Assembly (NCBI RefSeq): GCF_009653635.1 | Contig: NZ_PPFD01000009.1 | Span: 124,001-188,000 of the forward strand | Origin: Endozoicomonas sp. OPT23 | Lineage (GTDB): Bacteria; Pseudomonadota; Gammaproteobacteria; Pseudomonadales; Endozoicomonadaceae | Direction of reading: 5' to 3' | DNA length: 64,000 nucleotides | Shown: piece by piece, positions 58,707 through 64,000 of the stretch | Layout: every line of letters begins with the position of its first letter | How positions within the stretch are numbered: position 1 is the stretch's first letter | Translations under genes and position numbers: made by a program | Notes under the pieces: model-generated | Databases searched by the model: none | The model's input: the letters and a program-made list of their open reading frames with translations, nothing else | Told to the model about the DNA's origin: nothing

Positions 58707-58742
58707 GTTGTCTTTCCGTTTCTAAATGTGAATGCCTTAAAC

Positions 58743-58784
58743 AAAAAATGCTGCAGCCAGCGTTGGCTGGGTGCAGCATTTTTT
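58743..58784 (-). terminator. Rho-independent terminator between pal and cpoB
   Basis: AAAAAATGCTGCA stem with TGCAGCATTTTTT, plus inner CCAGC/GCTGG, forming a long stem that ends in TTTTTT on minus. It lies 58 bp after pal and 36 bp before cpoB. Confidence 0.85.
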
Positions 58785-58842
58785 ATTGCACTGAACTAAC
58801 AGTACCGAATTAACGGTACTGAAGTCTGAAAAATAGTCAGAC

Positions 58843-59403
58843 TCAGTTGGTCACGATGTGTGCACGACGGTTCTTAGCCCAGGCTGCTTCTGTGTGAGCA
58901 GGGTCCAGAGGCTTCTCGAAACCGAAGCTGATCACTTCGATACGACCAGCAGAGACACCCTTGGCAACCAGGTAGTTCTTAACGGCATTAGCACGACGCT
59001 CGCCAAGAGCCAGGTTGTATGTACGGGTACCGCGCTCATCGGTGTGACCCTGAATGATGATCTGCTTGCCACGACCTTCACGGGAGTTCAGGTAAGCGGC
59101 CTGTACGTCCAGAGCTTTGTAATCCAGATCTTTCAACTTGGAGCTATCAAAAGCAAAGTTGTACGTGGTTTTATTCAGCAGTTTACCGATTTGTTCAGGA
59201 GTAGCTTTTACTACACCGGTATCAATAACAGCCTGAACCGCAGGGTCCAGAACCGGCTTAACTTCAATAATGGTTTCAACTGGTTTAGCACCATCGGTTT
59301 TATCAACACCGGACGTGCTCTGACCACCAGTAGATGCACAGCCTGCCAGCCATAAAGCAGTTGCAGACAGGGCGGCAGCCTTTACAAAATTGGCAAAACG
59401 CAT
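58843..59403 (-). CDS. pal: Peptidoglycan-associated lipoprotein
   Basis: 186 residues from the ATG at 59403 (GGAG 6 nt upstream). Lipobox LAGC with Cys22, then an OmpA-like C-terminal domain (about 75-186) with the peptidoglycan-binding motif GHTDERGTRTYNLALGERRA. It anchors the outer membrane to the cell wall and partners TolB. A 214-bp gap upstream likely holds an internal promoter. Confidence 0.97.
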   Translation of the reverse strand: MRFANFVKAAALSATALWLAGCASTGGQSTSGVDKTDGAKPVETIIEVKPVLDPAVQAVIDTGVVKATPEQIGKLLNKTTYNFAFDSSKLKDLDYKALDVQAAYLNSREGRGKQIIIQGHTDERGTRTYNLALGERRANAVKNYLVAKGVSAGRIEVISFGFEKPLDPAHTEAAWAKNRRAHIVTN

Positions 59404-59617
59404 GACAAGCTCCAATTATTCAAATTCGTAAGTCAGTTTCTCTGACAGCCATAGGCTGAAGAATTATATTTAATGACTGATGCAGTACAGTATCAGAACT
59501 CATCACTGCGGACTAGCCCGAATACCATAGGCTTCAGAAGATTTATTGCGGAAAACCGAAATAAGAGACAATTATCAGCTTTTTCGAAAATTCCCGCAGC
59601 AAATCAAGTCATTCGCA

Positions 59618-60994
59618 TCAATCTCTGGCCGGACCCCAGACCGGTTCACGGACGTCACCTTCAGCGGAAGGCAGGCGGTATTTCACTCGCCCATCAGCAG
59701 TAACAATACCCAGTTCACCCTGTTCGCCACCCTGAACAGCATAGATCAGACGACGACCACCAGGAGAAACACTGGGAGAATCTTCCAGTCTTGCAGAGGT
59801 CAACATTCTCAGGCGATTAGTATCAAGATCTAATACGGCAATATTGAAGTCAGCCGCCCCTTTACCCTTGTGAACCATGGCAATAGATTTGCCATCCGGG
59901 AATGCCTTGGCTCGAGCATTAAACCTACCTTTAAAGGTCAGTCGCACCGGCTTATCGTCCGCCGTCATTGTGCCGTCAGCCTGTGGCTGAACACCCAACT
60001 GGTAAATCTGGGCACTGCCACCACGGTTGGAAGTAAAGATCAGGCTCTTGCCATCAGGCATCCAGTCCGGCTCAGTATCAATGGAGAAGGACCGGGTTAA
60101 CTGGCTCAGTTTTCCGGTTTCCAGGTTCTTCACATAAATATCCGGGTTATCACCTTTGGATAACACCAATGCTAGCCACTTACCGTCCGGTGAAAATACT
60201 GGCGAGCTGTTCAGCCCCCTAAAGCCGGTTACCTTGTCACGCTTGCCAGTTGCCAGTTCCTGAACAAAAATAGCAGGTCTTCCTGATTCAAAAGAAACAT
60301 AGGCAACCTTGCTGCCATCAGGAGACCAGGCAGGAGAAAGAATAGGTTCACGGGAACGAACCACTTCACGCTGTCGTTGACCGTCCGCATCAGCATAATT
60401 GAGACGGTAGTCTGTACGATCAACATTCCAGCGTTTGGCGGTCACATAAAGAATCCGTGTCGAAAAGTCACCGGGGATACCCGTAATTTTCTGGTAAACC
60501 GCATCACTGATTCGATGCGCCAGATTTCTCAACTGACTTTCAACACCTCGAAAACGCCCTGTAGCGATACGTTTTTGCTGTGTAATGTCGTATAGCTGAT
60601 AGGAAACATCGTAGATGCTGCCGCTCTGAGTAATACGGCCTGTCACCAGATAGGACGTTCCCAGAAGGCTCCAGTCACGGTAGACCACATCGGATGCTTT
60701 TGACGGAAAGCTCAGCATTTCCGCTCTCGGTATTGGCGCAAACAATCCGCTCAGTTTGAGGTCATTGTCTACCACTCCCGACAGGTCTTCAGGCAACAGG
60801 CGCTCGCCTTCCCAACTGAAGGGTGCAACCGCAACCTTTACTGCCTTGTCATTACCCTGCGTCACCTCAATAGTCAGTATTGCGTGCGCCGATGACGTAA
60901 ATATTTGCAAGCTGACCAGCACTGCCAGCAGCCAGAAACGGACGATGGTGTCTTTCGCTCTCAAGGAGCCTGTCCTGTGTATTGCCTTGATCAT
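59618..60994 (-). CDS. tolB: Tol-Pal system protein TolB
   Basis: 458-residue periplasmic beta-propeller. Signal peptide ends at SSAHA (about residue 38) after a longer than usual n-region. N-terminal domain about 40-165, then WD40-like PD40 repeats (SPAWSPDGSKVAYVSF, SPVFSPDGKWLALV, EPDWMPDGKSLIFTSNRG). Binds Pal and TolA. Its start overlaps the tolA stop by 4 bp. Confidence 0.96.
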   Translation of the reverse strand: MIKAIHRTGSLRAKDTIVRFWLLAVLVSLQIFTSSAHAILTIEVTQGNDKAVKVAVAPFSWEGERLLPEDLSGVVDNDLKLSGLFAPIPRAEMLSFPSKASDVVYRDWSLLGTSYLVTGRITQSGSIYDVSYQLYDITQQKRIATGRFRGVESQLRNLAHRISDAVYQKITGIPGDFSTRILYVTAKRWNVDRTDYRLNYADADGQRQREVVRSREPILSPAWSPDGSKVAYVSFESGRPAIFVQELATGKRDKVTGFRGLNSSPVFSPDGKWLALVLSKGDNPDIYVKNLETGKLSQLTRSFSIDTEPDWMPDGKSLIFTSNRGGSAQIYQLGVQPQADGTMTADDKPVRLTFKGRFNARAKAFPDGKSIAMVHKGKGAADFNIAVLDLDTNRLRMLTSARLEDSPSVSPGGRRLIYAVQGGEQGELGIVTADGRVKYRLPSAEGDVREPVWGPARD

Positions 60995-61872
60995 CTCACC
61001 AGATCCTCTGGCCTAAACCTGAAGTTAATTGTCTTGAAGTAGTTATTAAACACCCGTCGCTCGAGTTTTTTCAACTCGGGAAACGGTGCGGCCAGTTTTA
61101 CCGCCTGAATAACAGAGCGATCATAAGCTTCATCACCACTTCCCGTTACCAGCCTGACCGACAGTAAGTCACCAAAAGGCGACAGCTTCAGCTGAACTAC
61201 GGCCAGCATATTATTTCGGGCACTGGGTGGCCGATTCCACTGCTGAGCAACCAGACCTCTCAGCACACCAGTATAATAGTCAGCCTGTGACAGGTCTTTT
61301 TCTTCCTGTTCAGCCGCTGCCAGCAAAGCAGACTCTCTCGCTTTTTGCTCCTGTGCAGCTCGAAGCCTTTCCTGATCTTTATGCTTTTGCGCTTCCTGCT
61401 GCTTGCGTCGTTTATCTTCAGCCAGCTTTTTCTGGCGCAGTTTCTCTTTACGCTCAGCTTCTTCCTTTTCACGCTGAGCTTTTTCACGAGCGTCCTTCTG
61501 ACGCTTCAGGGCAATTTCTTTCTTTCGTTTTTCTTCGGCTTTACGACGTCGATCTTCCAGTCGTTTTTTTCTAGCCTGATCGTCAGTTCGCTTGCTGGCC
61601 TTGTCATCCCTTGAGGGTTGAACCTGTGACTTAGGTTTTATTTTTGGTTGGGTGATTTCCACAACACTGGCTTTGATAGACTTTGGTGGCGCAATCACCA
61701 CTTTTTCCTGATCAGACCAATTAAGTAACAAGACTACGACAACCAAAGCATGAAGTAGCACAGAAACCAGAATAGGAAACCCATAACCACGGAAAATGGC
61801 ACTTTTCAGCAGAGGCTTTTCCAGCAGTGGCTGTCGAAGCTTGCCAGCCTTTCTTTTCTGAGAACTCTTCAT
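60991..61872 (-). CDS. tolA: Tol-Pal system protein TolA
   Basis: 293 residues: a single membrane anchor at about 32-51, a long charged helix (about 80-205) rich in Lys, Glu, Arg and Ala that spans the periplasm, and a C-terminal globular domain from about 210 (YYTGVLRGLVAQQWNRPPSARN) that reaches TolB and Pal. Shorter than E. coli TolA (421) because the helix is reduced, as in pseudomonads. Confidence 0.95.
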   Translation of the reverse strand: MKSSQKRKAGKLRQPLLEKPLLKSAIFRGYGFPILVSVLLHALVVVVLLLNWSDQEKVVIAPPKSIKASVVEITQPKIKPKSQVQPSRDDKASKRTDDQARKKRLEDRRRKAEEKRKKEIALKRQKDAREKAQREKEEAERKEKLRQKKLAEDKRRKQQEAQKHKDQERLRAAQEQKARESALLAAAEQEEKDLSQADYYTGVLRGLVAQQWNRPPSARNNMLAVVQLKLSPFGDLLSVRLVTGSGDEAYDRSVIQAVKLAAPFPELKKLERRVFNNYFKTINFRFRPEDLVR

Positions 61873-61877
61873 TACTG

Positions 61878-62321
61878 TTATCCAGCTCCCTCACTGAGGG
61901 CAGCCGGATCAGTAATCAACCCGACGTCTTCTACACCTGCCTTCTGCAACTCTGACATCAGTTCAACCACAGAGCCGTAGTCCACCATTCGATCCCCTTT
62001 AATCAGAACCTGAGTCTGTGGGCTGGCCGATAGAATCTTGGAAACCTTCGTTCTTATTGCATCAAGGCTGCTGGCACTTTCATGATCCGAACCGACATCA
62101 ATAAAGTATTCACCATTAGACTGTACCGACACAATCAGTGTCTTGGCATCATCCGGCAGGGGCATCGGTTTACTGGACGTCTTCGGTAATTCAACCTTGA
62201 TACCTTGCGTCAACATGGGAGCACTGATCATAAAGACCACAAGCATCACCATCATGACATCGATAAACGGCACCATGTTGATTTCTGACATGGGTTTGCG
62301 TCGAACTCTTCGTTGAGCCAT
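61878..62321 (-). CDS. tolR: Tol-Pal system protein TolR
   Basis: 147-residue ExbD/TolR protein. One membrane helix (about 15-37) with the proton-path Asp21 in PFIDVMMVMLVVFM, then a periplasmic domain containing LIKGDRMVDYGSVVELMSE. Energises TolA with TolQ. Five bases separate its stop from the tolA start. Confidence 0.97.
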   Translation of the reverse strand: MAQRRVRRKPMSEINMVPFIDVMMVMLVVFMISAPMLTQGIKVELPKTSSKPMPLPDDAKTLIVSVQSNGEYFIDVGSDHESASSLDAIRTKVSKILSASPQTQVLIKGDRMVDYGSVVELMSELQKAGVEDVGLITDPAALSEGAG

Positions 62322-62333
62322 AGGTCAACTCCT

Positions 62334-63020
62334 TCAGGCTGAACGGGATCGACTGTGCACTTTACGGTGCAGAATACTCGCAAACTCATCAGCAAAGGTG
62401 TCATAACTGGCCAGCAAGGCATCCACTTTTGCGGAGTAGCGGTTATAGGCGACAACAGCAGGAATTGCTGCCAGCAAACCAATGGCCGTTGCCAGCAATG
62501 CTTCTGCAATACCCGGTGCTACCGAAGCAAGCGTTGCCTGCTGAACATTAGCCAGACCACGAAAAGCATTCATGATACCAACAACGGTACCAAACAAACC
62601 GAGATAAGGGCTGGTTGAACCAACAGTCGCCAGAAAAGGCAAATGGGTTTCCAGTTTTTCCTGCTCACGGGAGATAGCCACGCGCATGGCTCGCTGACTT
62701 CCCTCCATAACGGCATCAGCGTCTTCGGTGCCTTGACTGCGAAGACGTGAGAATTCTCTAAAGCCAGAGATAAAGATCTGTTCAAGGCCATTAGGGGCAG
62801 GTTCATCCTGCAGCTCACGATAGAGTTGTGTCAGGTCCATACCGGACCAGAATCGATCTTCAAAAGAGAGCATGTGTTGCTGGGCATTTCTTATTAATAC
62901 ACCCCTTTGAACAATCATGACCCAGGAGGTGATGGATGCCAGCACCAGCAACAACATAACCAGAATTACGATCCAGCTGGCATTACTGACCAGAGACCAG
63001 ATTGACATGCTTTCCGTCAC
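62334..63020 (-). CDS. tolQ: Tol-Pal system protein TolQ
   Basis: 228-residue ExbB/TolQ channel protein with three membrane helices at about 15-37, 133-158 and 168-192. Signature: LATVGSTSPYLGLFGTVVGIMNAF and ATAIGLLAAIPAVVAYN. The GTG start at 63020 is kept because GAGG sits 5 nt before it; the ATG at codon 5 is less well placed. Confidence 0.97.
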   Translation of the reverse strand: MTESMSIWSLVSNASWIVILVMLLLVLASITSWVMIVQRGVLIRNAQQHMLSFEDRFWSGMDLTQLYRELQDEPAPNGLEQIFISGFREFSRLRSQGTEDADAVMEGSQRAMRVAISREQEKLETHLPFLATVGSTSPYLGLFGTVVGIMNAFRGLANVQQATLASVAPGIAEALLATAIGLLAAIPAVVAYNRYSAKVDALLASYDTFADEFASILHRKVHSRSRSA

Positions 63021-63081
63021 AGAAGCCTCGCTTGTGTAGTCAAAAAAATTAATACAAACCGACTATAACACCAAAAATCGG

Positions 63082-63540
63082 TCAGTTTATGACGCCCGTT
63101 ATTTTATTCCGTAAGGATTCTGTAATTGCTGCCGGTCGCATGGTTTCACTGTCAATACTGCCAACCACAAACTCACCACTGCAAAGCAATTCGTTCCCCA
63201 AATAAACATTTTGCTGAAAGGTTAGTTTTACTTTTCTTACCTCAACAACTTTTGCTGTTACCATCAAAAGGTCATCCAGTTTTGCCGGGCGCCGAAATTT
63301 AATTCTGGCATCAGACACCACCAGTAAACGCTGTTGCTCCAGCAGCTGCTGGTGATCATAACCTGTTGCACGAAGGTACTCGGTTCTGGCCCGCTCCATG
63401 AATTTCAAGTAGTTGGTATGATAGACAATGCCTCCGGCATCGGTATCCTCATAATAAACACGAACATTAATCGTAAAAGGGCTATCCGCACTCACAGCGA
63501 TACTCTCTAAACTGCCATAATTTACCAATAATTGTGACAT
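63082..63540 (-). CDS. ybgC: Acyl-CoA thioesterase YbgC (hotdog fold)
   Basis: 152-residue hotdog thioesterase of the Tol-Pal locus. Catalytic Asp34 in YYEDTDAGGIVYHTNYLKFMER, here shown in pieces as EDTDAGGIVYH and NYLKFMERAR. E. coli YbgC (134) hydrolyses short-chain acyl-CoA and interacts with acyl carrier protein. About 15 extra N-terminal residues precede the conserved strand. First gene of the tol cluster. Confidence 0.95.
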   Translation of the reverse strand: MSQLLVNYGSLESIAVSADSPFTINVRVYYEDTDAGGIVYHTNYLKFMERARTEYLRATGYDHQQLLEQQRLLVVSDARIKFRRPAKLDDLLMVTAKVVEVRKVKLTFQQNVYLGNELLCSGEFVVGSIDSETMRPAAITESLRNKITGVIN

Positions 63541-63613
63541 GCTTTTTAAGTGCCTGTCCCTAGGAGCCTGTCACTTTCATCAAACCTACTGAATAATCAA
63601 TTTTAAAAGAGGT

Positions 63614-64000
63614 TTAAATTCCAGCCACCAGCTTCTCAAGTTTCTCTATTTCAAAACCATGGCACAGTTTAATAATTTTATTAGACAAGCCACCATATAT
63701 GCCTTGCTGTTGCCAAAGGATCGCCAACTTTTCAAGAGACTCAATATCGCCAGTCTCCAGTAGTTCTACAATTTTACTTCTGCAAACATCATCCATCGAC
63801 CAGGCCTCAGAACCACAATTTTCATTACCCTCTTTAACAAGAAGTGTATGGATCTTGCCAAACAATACTGAAAACATAATGGGCTTGCTGACTAAATCAG
63901 CCATACCCACCTTTTCTACCCGTTCCTTAACTTCTAAACTGGCCTGGGCTGTCACTGCAATGATACTCGGATGATGAGCTGCTGCATTGTTCAGTATCTT
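63614..64000 (-). CDS. Receiver-domain signalling protein, C-terminal part
   Basis: The frame is open to the right edge, so only about 128 C-terminal residues are seen. The visible beginning (SIIAVTAQASLEVKERVEKVGM, in pieces IIAVTAQ and VGMADLVSKPI) is the end of a CheY-like receiver domain: the conserved Thr/Ser (VTA) and Lys (SKP) are present. About 75 helical residues follow with no recognised domain. A hybrid histidine kinase is the likeliest parent. It replaces the ruvABC genes usually found upstream of ybgC. Confidence 0.75.
   Translation of the reverse strand, partial: KILNNAAAHHPSIIAVTAQASLEVKERVEKVGMADLVSKPIMFSVLFGKIHTLLVKEGNENCGSEAWSMDDVCRSKIVELLETGDIESLEKLAILWQQQGIYGGLSNKIIKLCHGFEIEKLEKLVAGI

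Overview
The window is a contiguous stretch of chromosome from a gammaproteobacterium, most likely a marine, animal-associated member of the Oceanospirillales/Endozoicomonadaceae type. The grounds are: core gene order shared with pseudomonads and relatives (pepN-DUF2797-yeaC-glpG-nadK-DUF1853; dapA-bamC-purC beside bcp-perM-tusA-bepA; ybgC-tolQRAB-pal-cpoB-queE-queC-nadA), a TRAP transporter, and several secreted lineage-specific proteins, including an ankyrin protein and an Ig-like protein of the sort seen in host-associated bacteria. The taxonomic call is inference; no rRNA is present.

Layout. 1-6454 (minus): a four-gene envelope module of DUF1302 outer-membrane barrel, DUF1329 periplasmic protein, YCF48-like beta-propeller and an RND/MMPL permease that runs off the left edge. 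6652-12097: a tripartite TRAP transporter (dctP, dctQ, dctM), a divergent LysR regulator and an agmatinase-family ureohydrolase whose leader can fold so as to bury its own Shine-Dalgarno. 12210-23664: the conserved pepN/DUF2797/yeaC ... glpG/nadK/DUF1853 block, interrupted at 16324-20568 by a large PLP enzyme and a signal-peptide-bearing protein that looks like a YopT-type (C58) cysteine protease fused to ankyrin repeats. 23666-26161: a D-cysteine desulfhydrase/ACC deaminase-family enzyme and an Ig/FN3-like secreted protein.

26308-38809 is a glycine/serine catabolic island: gcvT, gcvP, gcvH and sdaA on minus, a divergent XRE-cupin regulator, then glpQ and a small lipoprotein, then glyA (minus) and an alanine/glycine symporter agcS (plus). 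Together these genes would import glycine, cleave half of it to CO2, NH3 and methylene-THF, join the one-carbon unit to the other half to make serine, and deaminate serine to pyruvate. A shared GTTTC-N6-GAAAC palindrome lies in the sdaA/regulator and the glyA/agcS intergenic regions and is a candidate operator.

39213-41307 holds an RRM RNA-binding protein and an array of twelve tRNA genes: six identical tRNA-Val(TAC) alternating with six identical tRNA-Asp(GTC), with a strong promoter and a terminator. 41448-45479: rdgC, an orphan secreted protein, cnoX, a 540-bp intergenic region with a cluster of DnaA-box-like sites, and long-form purC. 45656-54746: bamC, dapA, bcp, perM, tusA, bepA, a coniferyl-type aldehyde dehydrogenase, nadA and tRNA-Lys(TTT). 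54930-64000: an M81 (MlrC) metallopeptidase, queC, queE and the complete Tol-Pal cluster with ybgC, ending in the 3' part of a receiver-domain signalling gene.

An intergenic palindromic repeat of about 75-85 bp occurs in four full copies (10846, 22611, 50197, 56393) and two half copies (14888, 26160); it is the most clearly unexplained DNA structure here. No CRISPR array, insertion sequence, prophage or rRNA was seen.
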